DNA of 63,979 nucleotides, taken from contig NZ_JACJKH010000021.1 of NCBI RefSeq assembly GCF_016900655.1, forward strand, positions 1-63,979, written 5' to 3'. Position numbers and translations under genes: made by a program. Position 1 is the stretch's first letter. Each line of letters starts with the position of its first letter. Positions 34,853 to 43,944 of the stretch are shown piece by piece. The notes beneath the pieces are model-generated. The model worked only from the letters and a program-made list of their open reading frames with translations, had not been told where the DNA came from and did no database searches. The stretch is from Drancourtella massiliensis (GTDB lineage: Bacteria; Bacillota; Clostridia; Lachnospirales; Lachnospiraceae).

Positions 34853-35686
34853 ATGAGAAAGAGGTGGAAAGGTGTTCTGATTACTTGTGGAATACTGGCT
34901 GTTCTGGGAGCGGGGATGTGTGTTTCGGCAGCAGCGATCGGAATAGACCGGTCAGAAATACCATCTGATTTTTTCCCGTATGTCAGATGGCTTCATGAAA
35001 ATGACACAGAACATCACGAAAAAACAGGAGATACTGTATATTTCAAGAGTTTTTCGGGAATTCAAAGTCTGGATATCCGGGCAGAAGCAATGAAAGTCGA
35101 GGTAAAGACCAGTACGGACCAGTCCGGTCAGATAAGGATTGACACAAGAGATGTGGATACGGAGTCCGAGCTGGAAGTGAAAAAAGACGGGACAAAACTT
35201 GTGGTTCGCTCAGAAAAAGAAAGAAATAATCATTGGCAGGATGACTCGGATGCTACGGTGATTATTACTGTACCGAAGAAGATTGAATTTGATAAGGTAA
35301 AAGGATATGCCGGTGCAGGATCTATATGGTTTGAGGAGATTCGATGCGAGAAGCTGGATCTCGATGTTGGCGCTGGAGCTGTAGAGGCAGATACATTTTC
35401 GGCAGGGAAGATAGAGATTGAATGTGATGCAGGAAGTGTAGAACTGAGCAGAGGGAACAGCCCGTCCGATACAGACGTTTCCTGTAATGCAGGAGGCATT
35501 ACACTCGAACTTTCCGGGGACCGGTCTGAATACGATTATAAGATGAAGGCAAGTGCAGGAGATATCAGTATCGACGGTGAATCCGTTGCTTCGGGACTTC
35601 AGGAAAACTATGATCAGGACCACGGAACAGGGAAAAAGATCAAAGCTGACTGTATGGCAGGAAGCATCGAAATTGTATTTAAATAA
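34853..35686 (+). CDS. DUF4097 beta-strand-repeat protein
   Basis: A 277-residue protein with one N-terminal membrane segment (about 8-28), then a region of regular short beta strands (about 60-277; SLDIRAEAMKVEVKTSTD, KLDLDVGAGAVEAD, KIEIECDAGSVELS and SIEIVFK) typical of the DUF4097 beta-helix. This family includes LiaX/YvlB-like surface or membrane-associated stress proteins. It starts 1 base after the DUF1700 stop codon. It probably lies on the outer face of the membrane. Confidence 0.87.
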   Translation: MRKRWKGVLITCGILAVLGAGMCVSAAAIGIDRSEIPSDFFPYVRWLHENDTEHHEKTGDTVYFKSFSGIQSLDIRAEAMKVEVKTSTDQSGQIRIDTRDVDTESELEVKKDGTKLVVRSEKERNNHWQDDSDATVIITVPKKIEFDKVKGYAGAGSIWFEEIRCEKLDLDVGAGAVEADTFSAGKIEIECDAGSVELSRGNSPSDTDVSCNAGGITLELSGDRSEYDYKMKASAGDISIDGESVASGLQENYDQDHGTGKKIKADCMAGSIEIVFK

Positions 35687-35736
35687 TTCGGGAAGAAACG
35701 GAGAACTCAGATAAACGGACAGGAGGAATAGAAGAT

Positions 35737-35940
35737 ATGGAACCGGAAAAAAGATTATACCGTTCAAATCATGACAGGCTGCTCTGCGGAGTGTGTGCAG
35801 GTGTGGCAGAATATTTCCACATTGATCCGACCATCATACGGCTGGGATACGTTTTGTTTACCTGCGCAAGCTTCGGGACAGGAGTCCTGGGATATTTCAT
35901 CGCGGCCGTTGTGATGCCGGAGCGTCCGGAAGGCGTATAA
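35737..35940 (+). CDS. PspC domain protein
   Basis: A 67-residue PspC protein: KRLYRSNHDRLLCGVCAGVAEYFHIDPTIIRLGYVLF, then a glycine-rich membrane segment and VVMPERP. Stand-alone PspC proteins sit in the membrane and act in envelope stress responses. It closes the PadR-DUF1700-DUF4097 operon, 50 bases after DUF4097 with its own AGGAGG site. A hairpin at 35959 follows. Confidence 0.92.
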   Translation: MEPEKRLYRSNHDRLLCGVCAGVAEYFHIDPTIIRLGYVLFTCASFGTGVLGYFIAAVVMPERPEGV

Positions 35941-35958
35941 AGAAGGAAAAGGATGGAA

Positions 35959-35990
35959 ATACTCTCTCCATGAAAGGAGAGGGTATTTTT
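35959..35990 (+). terminator. Terminator that also masks the next ribosome site
   Basis: ATACTCTCTCC (35959-35969) pairs with GGAGAGGGTAT (35976-35986) with one T-G wobble, followed by TTTTT. The 3' arm is the ribosome-binding sequence of the spore-protein gene starting at 35991. Read-through from the envelope operon would therefore end or be untranslatable here. Confidence 0.7.
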
Positions 35991-36188
35991 ATGTCTCAGA
36001 AAAAAGAAAAGAAAATCAACTTAAGCGAACTGACAGAAGAGGAAAAGTTAAAATACGAGATTGCGGAAGAACTTGGACTTCTGGACCAGGTGATGAATGA
36101 CGGATGGAAGTCTCTTTCCTCGAAGGAGACAGGGAGAATCGGAGGAATGGTGAACCGAAGGAGGAGGGAAAAGAAAACCGGGGAGTGA
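35991..36188 (+). CDS. Small acid-soluble spore protein, alpha/beta type
   Basis: A 65-residue protein with the alpha/beta SASP pattern: LKYEIAEELGLLDQV ... GWKSLSSKETGRIGGMVNRR, matching the family's E-I-A-x-E-L-G and G-x-x-x-S-x-E-x-G-x-x-G-G-x-M motifs. These proteins coat DNA in spores and protect it from UV and heat, and are degraded at germination. The E-T/S protease site is preserved as KET. The start at 35991 follows GGAGAGG. A seven-codon upstream extension exists but lies in the hairpin. A sporulation promoter could not be identified. Confidence 0.8.
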   Translation: MSQKKEKKINLSELTEEEKLKYEIAEELGLLDQVMNDGWKSLSSKETGRIGGMVNRRRREKKTGE

Positions 36189-36198
36189 ATGGAGATAC

Positions 36199-36358
36199 GC
36201 CAGGGGCAAGCTCGGAAATCGGAGGAGGGGAAATGGAAGAGGGAAGCGAAATGACCGATTTCCTCGCTTGATGGCTGTCGCCATACGCCCAGAAACATAT
36301 GTACGCCGTCCAGCAAACGAGTTTGCTTTCCGTCGTCCAATGTTCCTGGCCCCCTGGC
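36199..36358. repeat. Structured 160-bp element with terminal inverted repeats
   Basis: The non-coding stretch 36189-36407 is bounded by GCCAGGGG (36199-36206) and CCCCTGGC (36351-36358). Inside lie GGAAATCGG/CCGATTTCC (36214-36222/36255-36263), AAGCGA/TCGCTT (36244-36249/36264-36269) and the perfect hairpin AGCAAACGAGTTTGCT. It looks like a small non-autonomous repeat or a folded RNA; no coding frame is convincing. I cannot test copy number from this window. Confidence 0.5.
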
Positions 36359-36407
36359 TTGTAGCTTTACAAAAGTGTTAATTTGTGTGAAGAGTTTGTG
36401 AGAATTG

Positions 36408-36436
36408 TTGAAATTCGGCTGGGGGTCTGCTATAAT
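36408..36436 (+). promoter_or_regulatory. Promoter of the TagA-like gene
   Basis: TTGAAA (36408-36413), 17-base spacer and TATAAT (36431-36436), with TGC immediately before the -10 box (extended -10). Confidence 0.8.
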
Positions 36437-36464
36437 TGCCCGGTTAGGAATGATAGGTGATAGT

Positions 36465-37163
36465 ATGTGTGAAAAGTTTGAGGTTTTAGGCGTACAATTA
36501 GACGGATATACAGCAAAAGAGGCAATGCAGGAAGCAATCCGCTATATGGAAACGGAACCGATCAGTACTATAGAGATCCTGGCCGGAACTTCAGTAATCG
36601 AACTGACAGAAACAGGTGATCTTCGGGAGAAGATTGCGCAGATGGATCTTCTTGTCGTGGGAGACAGGACACTTCTGGAGTTGTCGGGGGTGGAAGACCG
36701 GACGCTTCTTCGGGAGGCTGAAACGAATCTGTTTGTCAAGATGTTTCTCAGATATCTGAAAAAGGATCGTCGGAAAGTATTTCTGCTGGCGCCGGGAGAC
36801 GACAAACAGGAAATTCTGAGGGAGTATCTGGAGCGGTACTATTCCGGAATTGAGATTTCCGGTGCCGAGATCGTTGAGGACAGGCCCGGAGTGAGTGATA
36901 TGATTGTCAATAAGATCAATGGAGCTGAGATTGACTGTATCATTTCCGTGCTTCCATCTCCGCTTCAGGAAGATTTTATTGGCGAGAACAAGTCTGTGCT
37001 GGATGCCAGAATCTGGGTGGGCCTTGGTGAAGTAATTAAGAATATACAACAGAAAAATAATAAAAAAAGCCGACTGCAGGATTTTTTTGTAAAATTCAAA
37101 CTGAAATCGGAAATAAAAAGGAAAGAAAAGGAACAGCAGGGGCAGTCGGGAAGCAAACAGTAA
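36465..37163 (+). CDS. WecB/TagA/CpsF family glycosyltransferase, divergent
   Basis: A 232-residue protein. FEVLGVQLDGYTAKEAMQEAI and the helix/strand order to LPSPLQEDFIGENKSVLDARIWVGLGEVI match the WecG/TagA/CpsF fold. Members add N-acetylmannosamine-type sugars to lipid-linked acceptors in wall polymer synthesis. The usual N-G/D-P motif region reads AGTSVIEL here, so it is divergent and the acceptor is uncertain. The C-terminal tail is very basic and may bind membrane. The start at 36465 follows AGGTGA and fits the promoter; in-frame ATGs at 36405 and 36450 are less likely. Confidence 0.7.
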   Translation: MCEKFEVLGVQLDGYTAKEAMQEAIRYMETEPISTIEILAGTSVIELTETGDLREKIAQMDLLVVGDRTLLELSGVEDRTLLREAETNLFVKMFLRYLKKDRRKVFLLAPGDDKQEILREYLERYYSGIEISGAEIVEDRPGVSDMIVNKINGAEIDCIISVLPSPLQEDFIGENKSVLDARIWVGLGEVIKNIQQKNNKKSRLQDFFVKFKLKSEIKRKEKEQQGQSGSKQ

Positions 37164-37211
37164 TTTCGTCACAATGCACAGAGTCATGCAGTGGAAAGAC
37201 CGGATGCGGGG

Positions 37212-37255
37212 AGAGGAAATGCATAAAAAAATGCTATTTCCTCTTTCTTTTTTTG
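37212..37255 (+). terminator. Terminator of the TagA-like gene
   Basis: AGAGGAAAT-GCAT (37212-37224) pairs with ATGC-T-ATTTCCTCT (37231-37244) with a single bulge, followed by T-rich sequence. Confidence 0.85.
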
Positions 37256-37360
37256 TGAATTTATATTAATATATAACATAGGTGAGTTTTAGAAAACGAA
37301 AGAAAAGAACAATGCGATTGTGAAAATTGCATACAAAAAATGGAGAAAAGAGGAGTCGGA

Positions 37361-38449
37361 ATGATATCAAACCAGATACTACAGAACACCATTGAAGGAT
37401 TAAAGGGAATAACGAGAATTGATTTATGTGTCATGGATATCGATGGGAAGGTGCTGGCATCGACATTCCCTGAAAACGGCGATTATGAGAATGCGGTACT
37501 TTCTTTTGTAGCATCTCCGGCCGACAGCCAGGTGATCCAGGGATATCAGTTCTTCAAGATTTTTGACGAACATCAGCTGGAGTACATCCTTCTTGCAAAC
37601 GGAGGAAATGATGACGTATATATGATCGGAAAGATTGCGGCATTCCAGATTCAGAATCTGCTTGTCGCATATAAAGAGCGGTTTGATAAAGATAATTTTA
37701 TCAAAAATCTTCTGCTGGATAATCTTCTTCTGGTGGATATTTATAACCGTGCCAAAAAATTGCATATTGACACTGACGTCAGACGTGTTATCTTTATTAT
37801 TGAAACTTCTCACGATAAAGATACGAATGCACTTGACAATGTTCGTACTCTTTTTGGTGGAAAGACAAGAGATTTCATCACGGCCGTAGACGAAAAGAAT
37901 ATTATTGTCGTAAAGGAGCTTTCCGCGGGAGAAGGCTATGCCGAGATGGAAAAGGTTGCCGAAGAGATGCTTTCTATGTTAAAATCAGAAGGCGAAGAGG
38001 GGGCTCATATCGCATACGGTACGATCGTAAGTGATATCAAGGAAGTGTCAAAATCATATAAAGAGGCAAAGCTTGCTCTGGATGTCGGGAAGATCTTCTT
38101 TGAGGAGAAGGATATCATTGCATACAGCGCGCTTGGCATCGGCCGGCTGATCTACCAGCTTCCGATTCCGCTGTGCAAGATGTTTATCAGGGAGATTTTT
38201 GAGGGAAAATCCCCGGATGACTTTGATGAGGAGACGCTGACAACAATCAACAAGTTTTTTGAAAACAGCCTGAATGTATCTGAGACATCGAGACAGCTGT
38301 ATATCCATAGAAATACACTGGTATACCGTCTTGACAAGCTTCAGAAGAGCACCGGGCTGGATCTTCGTGTGTTCGAGGATGCCATTACTTTCAAGATTGC
38401 GCTGATGGTAGTCAAATACATGAAGTATATGGAGACACAGGAATACTAA
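37361..38449 (+). CDS. PucR/CdaR-type transcriptional regulator
   Basis: A 362-residue regulator with an N-terminal sugar-diacid-recognition-like sensor (GLKGITRIDLCVMDIDGKVLAST), a GGDEF-like middle fold without catalytic motif (about 145-240), and a C-terminal PucR helix-turn-helix (FFENSLNVSETSRQLYIHRNTLVYRLDKLQKSTGLDLR). The ligand is unknown. The start at 37361 follows GAGGAG; an ATG seven codons upstream lacks such a site. It lies 48 bases before ftsE and may regulate or simply precede the division genes. Confidence 0.83.
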   Translation: MISNQILQNTIEGLKGITRIDLCVMDIDGKVLASTFPENGDYENAVLSFVASPADSQVIQGYQFFKIFDEHQLEYILLANGGNDDVYMIGKIAAFQIQNLLVAYKERFDKDNFIKNLLLDNLLLVDIYNRAKKLHIDTDVRRVIFIIETSHDKDTNALDNVRTLFGGKTRDFITAVDEKNIIVVKELSAGEGYAEMEKVAEEMLSMLKSEGEEGAHIAYGTIVSDIKEVSKSYKEAKLALDVGKIFFEEKDIIAYSALGIGRLIYQLPIPLCKMFIREIFEGKSPDDFDEETLTTINKFFENSLNVSETSRQLYIHRNTLVYRLDKLQKSTGLDLRVFEDAITFKIALMVVKYMKYMETQEY

Positions 38450-38497
38450 AAGGCAGCCAGATTACAAGGAGTATCAGTAATTAGCAGGAGGAGACTT

Positions 38498-39184
38498 ATG
38501 ATTGAATTTAAGGAAGTAACGAAGGAGTATTCCAAAGGGATTGCTGCGCTCAATGGTGTAAACCTGAAGATTGAAAAAGGAGAGTTTGCATTTATTGTCG
38601 GTGACAGTGGTTCCGGGAAATCTACACTGATTCGTTTACTGTTAAAGGAACTGGATCCGACCAGCGGCAGTATTATTGTCAACGGCCAGAACCTGAACCG
38701 TCTGAAACACAGAAAGATACCTCAGTACCGGAGACATCTGGGGGTTGTATTCCAGGATTTCCGTCTTCTGAAAGACCGGAATATCTATGAGAATATTGCA
38801 TTTGCTCTCCGCGTGACAGAGACATCACCGCGTATTATCAAGCAGAAAGTGCCGGCAGCATTGTCGCTTGTGGGTCTGGCACAGAAATATAAAGCGTTTC
38901 CGAAAGAACTCTCCGGAGGGGAACAGCAGAGGGTGGCCATTGCAAGAGCAATTGTTAATGAGCCTGCGATCCTGCTGGCGGATGAGCCTACGGGAAATCT
39001 CGACCCGACCAATTCATGGGAGATCATGAAGCTTCTTGAGGAGGCCAATGACCGTGGAACGACGGTCCTTGTCGTGACACATAACCAGGAAATCGTAAAC
39101 GAGATGAAAAAACGCGTTATCACAATGAAGAAGGGCGTTATTGTAAGCGACGAACAAAAAGGTGGGTATAATAATGAAAATTAG
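38498..39184 (+). CDS. ftsE: Cell division ATP-binding protein FtsE
   Basis: A 228-residue ABC ATPase. Walker A is GDSGSGKST (35-43), the signature is LSGGEQQRVAIARAI, Walker B is [13 protein letters not shown] and the H-loop is in VVTHNQE. With FtsX it transmits ATP hydrolysis across the membrane to peptidoglycan hydrolases. The start has AGGAGGAG upstream. It overlaps ftsX by 11 bases. Regular FtsE length, and gene order matches the classical ftsEX-hydrolase unit. Confidence 0.96.
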   Translation: MIEFKEVTKEYSKGIAALNGVNLKIEKGEFAFIVGDSGSGKSTLIRLLLKELDPTSGSIIVNGQNLNRLKHRKIPQYRRHLGVVFQDFRLLKDRNIYENIAFALRVTETSPRIIKQKVPAALSLVGLAQKYKAFPKELSGGEQQRVAIARAIVNEPAILLADEPTGNLDPTNSWEIMKLLEEANDRGTTVLVVTHNQEIVNEMKKRVITMKKGVIVSDEQKGGYNNEN

Positions 39185-40082
39185 TACAATAGGATATTCG
39201 ACAAAGCAGGGGGTTAAGAACATTTTCCGTAACAAGCTGTTCTCACTTGCTTCTGTTGCAACGATGGCAGCATGTATTTTCGTGTTTGGCCTTTTCTTTG
39301 CGATCGTCATGAACTTCAATTACATGGTTCAGAAGGCAGAAGAAGGGGTTGCGATTACAGTTTTCTTTAATGAAGGCACCTCCGAAGAGCAGATTCAGGC
39401 CATCGGAGATGACCTGAAACAGCAGGACGGTGTCCTGAGAGTAGAGTACGTCTCAGGAGAACAGGCATGGGAAGAGTTCCAGGAAGATTATTTTGCAGGC
39501 AATGAAGATGCGGCAGAGGGATTTGCTGATGACAACCCGCTGATCAATTCCAATCACTATGAGGTGTATATGAGCGATGTCTCAAAACAGCAGGATATCG
39601 TAGAGCATGCACAGAGTCTGGAGGGAGTCGGCAATGTCAACAAATCTGACGTTGTTGCCAAGACACTGACAAGACTGAACTCCCTGATCTGGTATGTATC
39701 CATTGCGATTATCGCGATCCTGCTTGCTGTATCCGTATTCCTGATCAGCAACACAGTTACAATGGGTGTGACGGTACGGCGTGAAGAGATTGCCATTATG
39801 AAATATATCGGTGCGAAGGACGGGTTTGTCCGGGCGCCGTTTGTAATCGAAGGTCTTATCATCGGAATCGTGGGAGCGATTATTCCTCTGATTCTTCTCT
39901 ACTTCATGTATAATAAGGCAGTAGAGTATATTATGGCGAGATTCAGTCTTCTGAACAATATTATTGATTTTATTCCTGTCATGGATGTTTACCGTACGTT
40001 GCTTCCGGTAGGGCTTGCTCTGGGTGCCGGTATCGGATTCCTTGGAAGTTTTATCACCATTCGGAAGCACTTGCGCGCGTAG
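39174..40082 (+). CDS. ftsX: Cell division protein FtsX
   Basis: A 302-residue membrane protein with four membrane segments (about 20-45, 168-195, 220-245 and 270-295) and a large outside domain (about 46-165) between the first two, as in FtsX. EEGVAITVFFNEGTSEEQI and the MGVTVRREEIAIMKYIGA loop are typical. It couples FtsE to wall hydrolases. The start at 39174 is spaced 7 bases from AAGGTGGG; the GTG four codons upstream lies inside that site. Confidence 0.95.
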   Translation: MKISTIGYSTKQGVKNIFRNKLFSLASVATMAACIFVFGLFFAIVMNFNYMVQKAEEGVAITVFFNEGTSEEQIQAIGDDLKQQDGVLRVEYVSGEQAWEEFQEDYFAGNEDAAEGFADDNPLINSNHYEVYMSDVSKQQDIVEHAQSLEGVGNVNKSDVVAKTLTRLNSLIWYVSIAIIAILLAVSVFLISNTVTMGVTVRREEIAIMKYIGAKDGFVRAPFVIEGLIIGIVGAIIPLILLYFMYNKAVEYIMARFSLLNNIIDFIPVMDVYRTLLPVGLALGAGIGFLGSFITIRKHLRA

Positions 40083-40103
40083 TCATAAGGAGGACAAAAG
40101 ATC

Positions 40104-41276
40104 ATGTTGAAAAAGAAAGCCAGACATATGGCAGCTGCGTTCATGGCGGGCATCATGATATTTTCACTTACCGCAGTTCCTGTGCAGGCTGATTCTATTT
40201 CAGAGGCCGAGCAGAGAGGAAAGGAGCTTCAGCAGCAGAAAGAAGCGGCGGAGAATGAGAAAAATTCACTTGCCGGTCAGCTGAATCAGGTAATCAGCGA
40301 TATGCAGGAAGCGGAGGAAAAGCTGACAAAGAAGCAGGATGAGATCAAAAAAGCGCAGGATGAACTTGTGCAGGCCCAGATCCAGGAAAATGACCAGTAT
40401 GAAGCGATGAAGCTTCGCATAAAATATATGTATGAGAACGGAAACACCAGCCTGATTGAGATCCTTTTAAGTGCCAGGAGTATGGGAGACCTGCTGAATA
40501 AAGCAGAGTATGTTCAGACAATCTCCGAGTACGACAGAAACATGCTGGAAAAGTATGAACAGCTGACAAAAGAGATTGAAAAGAAAGAACAGGCACTGAA
40601 GAAAGAGGAAGAGGAATTAAAGACACTTCAGAATGACCTGATTGCAAAGCGTGACAGTGTCAACCAGCTTCTCGCGGAAAAGGAAGTGCAGATTTCCAGT
40701 CTGGAACAGCAGATCGGTGAAAATGCCGCAAAGCTTCAGCAGCTGATTAAGGAGGCCGAAGAGGCCAAGAGACGTCAGGCGGAAGCGGAAGCTGCCAGAA
40801 AGGCAGCAGCAGAAGCTGCAAGGAGAGCCGCTCAGGCCGCATCTTCTTCCGGAAGTTCATCAAGTGCGGGAAGTTCCTATGTGTCCGGAAATGGTACACT
40901 GGCTTACCCGGTTGCAAGTCCGCGGATCACAAGCGGGTATGGATATCGTACAGCTCCGACGGCAGGTGCGACGAGCAGACATGACGGTATCGATTTTGGC
41001 GGAGCGACCGGAACGCCGATCTATGCGTCGGAAGCCGGAACCGTTGTCACGGCATCTTATAACAGCGCACGTGGAAATTATGTAGTAGTCAATCATGGAA
41101 ATGGAATCCAGACATGGTACCAGCATTGCAGCGCCGTGTATGTCAGTGCAGGACAGAAGGTGTCCAGGGGACAGAATATTGCGGCGATCGGTGCGACGGG
41201 AATTGTAACCGGACCGCATCTTCACTATGAAGTACATGTAAACGGAACACCGGTGAATCCATTGAGTTACTTATAA
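40104..41276 (+). CDS. Coiled-coil M23 peptidoglycan hydrolase, EnvC-like
   Basis: A 390-residue secreted protein: signal peptide (1-30, ending PVQA-DS), long coiled coil (about 32-240), Ser/Ala/Gly linker, and M23 endopeptidase domain (about 265-390). Zinc ligands are visible in SRHDGIDFG and GPHLHYEV (His372, His374). It resembles EnvC/PcsB-type partners of FtsEX, where the coiled coil docks to FtsX. Unlike E. coli EnvC, the motif is intact, so it should cut peptide cross-links itself. It lies 21 bases after ftsX, with AAGGAGGAC upstream. Confidence 0.92.
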   Translation: MLKKKARHMAAAFMAGIMIFSLTAVPVQADSISEAEQRGKELQQQKEAAENEKNSLAGQLNQVISDMQEAEEKLTKKQDEIKKAQDELVQAQIQENDQYEAMKLRIKYMYENGNTSLIEILLSARSMGDLLNKAEYVQTISEYDRNMLEKYEQLTKEIEKKEQALKKEEEELKTLQNDLIAKRDSVNQLLAEKEVQISSLEQQIGENAAKLQQLIKEAEEAKRRQAEAEAARKAAAEAARRAAQAASSSGSSSSAGSSYVSGNGTLAYPVASPRITSGYGYRTAPTAGATSRHDGIDFGGATGTPIYASEAGTVVTASYNSARGNYVVVNHGNGIQTWYQHCSAVYVSAGQKVSRGQNIAAIGATGIVTGPHLHYEVHVNGTPVNPLSYL

Positions 41277-41299
41277 TTTCAGACTCAGAAAGGGATCAG

Positions 41300-42508
41300 A
41301 TGGAAGATCAAAGGAAAGAAAAACGAATTTTACTTAAGGGGGCGCTTTACGGCGCCCTCACGATGTTTATGGCGGCACTGCTTGTGCTGGCAGGATTAAC
41401 AGCAACGGGAAGGATCAGTCTTCACACGGATGCAATCAGTGCCGGCACGTCAAGGAAGGCTGCCGAGATACAGAGTATTATCGAAAATCAGTTTCTCTAC
41501 GAGGATGAGGTAAGAGAGGAAGATCTGCAGGATATGTCACTGAAAGGCTATGTGGCGGGACTTGGAGATCCCTACTCGGTCTATTATGACAAGGAGGAGA
41601 CAGAAGACCTTCTTGCTTCCACCGAGGGAAAATATGCGGGGATAGGGGCTTTGATGGCACAGGATCAAGAGACACTTGAGATTACCGTGCAGGAAGTCTA
41701 CGAAGACACCCCGGCTGAGGACGCAGGAATGAAAAACGGAGATGTCCTTCTGTCGGTAGACGGAAAGGACGTGACGGGAATGTCCCTCTCAGATGTTGTA
41801 GATCTGGTAAAAGGAGAAGAAAATACGAAGCTCACCGTAACTGTACGCAGAGATGGCAGCAGTATTGATATGGAAATGACAAGAAAGATTGTGGAGAACC
41901 GGACTGTAAAGACCGAGATGAAGGAAGGCGGAGTCGGATATCTTAAGATTACCGAGTTTGACAGTGTTACTTATGAACAATTCCAGAACGGACTGGAAAC
42001 GTTGGAAAAAGAAGGAATGACAGCTCTTGTCGTGGATCTTCGTGACAACCCGGGAGGAAATCTGGATACCGTTTGTCAGATTCTTGATCTGCTTCTCCCT
42101 GAGGGGACAATTGTCTATACTGAAGACAAAAACGGGGAGCGTGTGGACACGAAAACATCAGATGATGAGCACCAGTTTACGAAGCCCCTCGCAGTTCTTG
42201 TGAACGGCAGAAGTGCAAGTGCCTCTGAAGTTTTTTCCGGCGCGGTTCAGGACTATGGGACAGGAACCATCATCGGGACACAGACTTACGGGAAAGGGAT
42301 CGTACAGACACTCTACTCCCTGTCTGACGGCTCCTGTTTAAAACTTACGACGGCACAGTATTTTACGCCGGACGGCCGAAATATCCATGGAGAAGGAATT
42401 ACCCCGGATATTGTTGTGGAAAAGTCAGCGGATGATCAGACGGACAATCAGCTGGAAAAAGCGGTCGAGACAGTACAAAATGCCGTAGATGGAACAGAAA
42501 AGGAATGA
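41300..42508 (+). CDS. ctpA: S41 family C-terminal processing peptidase
   Basis: A 402-residue protease with an N-terminal membrane anchor (about 14-34), a PDZ domain (about 110-195, GIGALM and ENGDVLLSVDG-like segments) and an S41 domain. The serine lies in the SASAS motif at 305-309 and the lysine is Lys332 in YGKGIVQ. It acts outside the membrane and often trims wall hydrolases or signalling proteins; adjacency to the M23 hydrolase suggests a target (inference). The operon ends in a terminator that overlaps its stop codon. Confidence 0.94.
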   Translation: MEDQRKEKRILLKGALYGALTMFMAALLVLAGLTATGRISLHTDAISAGTSRKAAEIQSIIENQFLYEDEVREEDLQDMSLKGYVAGLGDPYSVYYDKEETEDLLASTEGKYAGIGALMAQDQETLEITVQEVYEDTPAEDAGMKNGDVLLSVDGKDVTGMSLSDVVDLVKGEENTKLTVTVRRDGSSIDMEMTRKIVENRTVKTEMKEGGVGYLKITEFDSVTYEQFQNGLETLEKEGMTALVVDLRDNPGGNLDTVCQILDLLLPEGTIVYTEDKNGERVDTKTSDDEHQFTKPLAVLVNGRSASASEVFSGAVQDYGTGTIIGTQTYGKGIVQTLYSLSDGSCLKLTTAQYFTPDGRNIHGEGITPDIVVEKSADDQTDNQLEKAVETVQNAVDGTEKE

Positions 42509-42528
42509 TATTTTCATTCCTTTTTTTT
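42498..42528 (+). terminator. Terminator of the ftsEX operon
   Basis: AAAAGGAATGA (42498-42508) and TCATTCCTTTT (42514-42524) form an 11-bp stem with a 5-base loop and a T-run. The 5' arm contains the ctpA stop codon. Confidence 0.9.
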
Positions 42529-42604
42529 ATGTCCTATGGTAAGATAGATATGATATATACTTGAGCATGAGGAATATGCAAAAGCAGAAAGGAAAGAAAA
42601 CTGA

Positions 42605-43939
42605 ATGAAAACATGGATTCAGAATGGACATGTGCTGGATCCGCTTACCGGAACAGATCAGGTCTGTGATGTTCTGGTAGACGGAGAAAGAATCAAAAAA
42701 GTAGGAACCAGAGAAGAAATACAGAGATGCCTTGAAAGTGAGGATGTGCAGATGCTGGATGCTTCCGGCTGCTACGTGATGCCGGGATTTATCGATCTGC
42801 ATGTACATTTCCGCGATCCGGGGCTGACGTATAAAGAGACTTTGAAAACAGGAGGCGAAGCGGCTGCCCGGGGCGGGGTAACAACAGTATGCGCCATGCC
42901 GAATACAAAACCGGTGATTGATACGAAAGAAAAGGTGGAGGAAGTACACCGCCGGGCAAAGGAAGAGTCGCCGGTGAATATCATCCAGCTTGGAGCAATC
43001 ACGGTAGGAGAAGAGGGAAAAGAACTTGCCGATATCAAAGGAATGGCAGAAGCAGGGTGTATGGCACTTTCCGAGGACGGAAAGTCAGTCATGAATTCCG
43101 CACTGTACCGTGAGGGAATGAAACTTGCGAAAAAGTACGGACTTCTGATTTTTGCGCACTGCGAGGAGATCGATCTGCGCCGGGATCCGGATACCGGAGA
43201 GGACGGCGTGATGAACAAATGTCAGAGAAGCGAGGAGCTTTCGCTTCCGGGAATCACCAATTCCGTTGAGGACATTATCACCGCTCGTGATATTTTTCTT
43301 GCAAAGGATACCGGAGTACACCTGCATCTGTGCCACTGCTCCACAAAGGGCACGGTGGATCTGATGCGGATGGCAAAGGCGGAAGGCATTTCTGTTTCAG
43401 CAGAAGTCTGCCCGCACCATTTTACCCTTTCCACCGATGATATTACGGAGGATCATGGACGGTTCAAGATGAATCCTCCGCTTCGGGAGATGGAGGACGT
43501 GGAAGCGCTCCGTCAGGGATTGAAGGAAGGCATCATGGAGGCGATCTCCACGGATCACGCCCCGCATTCCACAGAGGAGAAAGACGTACCGATGAGAAAG
43601 GCAGCGTTTGGAATTGTAGGACTTGAGACCAGCGCTGCACTGACTTATACAGAACTGGTCGAGGGAGGCGTGCTTACGCCGATGCAGATGGCAGAGCGCA
43701 TGAGTCTCGCGCCGGCGAAGATTCTGGGATTGACGGACAAAGGTTCTGTATCCGAAGGAAAGATCGCGGATCTGGTTGTCTTCGATCCATCAAGAGAGTA
43801 TGAGATCGATACAGATACCTTTTTCTCAAAAGGAAAGAACACTCCATTTGACGGATGGAAAGTCAAAGGAGATGTCAAATACACACTGGTAGACGGAAAC
43901 GTTGTCTATAAAAATCAAGCATATGAGGAACAGGAGTAG
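42605..43939 (+). CDS. pyrC: Dihydroorotase
   Basis: A 444-residue class I dihydroorotase: metal ligands in DLHVHFRDPG, AHCEEI and HLCHCSTKG, and the catalytic Asp in STDHAPH. It closes carbamoyl aspartate to dihydroorotate in pyrimidine synthesis. The usual class I metal-bridging lysine is not obvious; SEDGKSV lies at that region. It heads the pyr run pyrC-F-K-D. The start is an ATG at 42605 with GGAAAGAAAA upstream, a weak site. Confidence 0.94.
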   Translation: MKTWIQNGHVLDPLTGTDQVCDVLVDGERIKKVGTREEIQRCLESEDVQMLDASGCYVMPGFIDLHVHFRDPGLTYKETLKTGGEAAARGGVTTVCAMPNTKPVIDTKEKVEEVHRRAKEESPVNIIQLGAITVGEEGKELADIKGMAEAGCMALSEDGKSVMNSALYREGMKLAKKYGLLIFAHCEEIDLRRDPDTGEDGVMNKCQRSEELSLPGITNSVEDIITARDIFLAKDTGVHLHLCHCSTKGTVDLMRMAKAEGISVSAEVCPHHFTLSTDDITEDHGRFKMNPPLREMEDVEALRQGLKEGIMEAISTDHAPHSTEEKDVPMRKAAFGIVGLETSAALTYTELVEGGVLTPMQMAERMSLAPAKILGLTDKGSVSEGKIADLVVFDPSREYEIDTDTFFSKGKNTPFDGWKVKGDVKYTLVDGNVVYKNQAYEEQE

Positions 43940-43944
43940 AGAGT

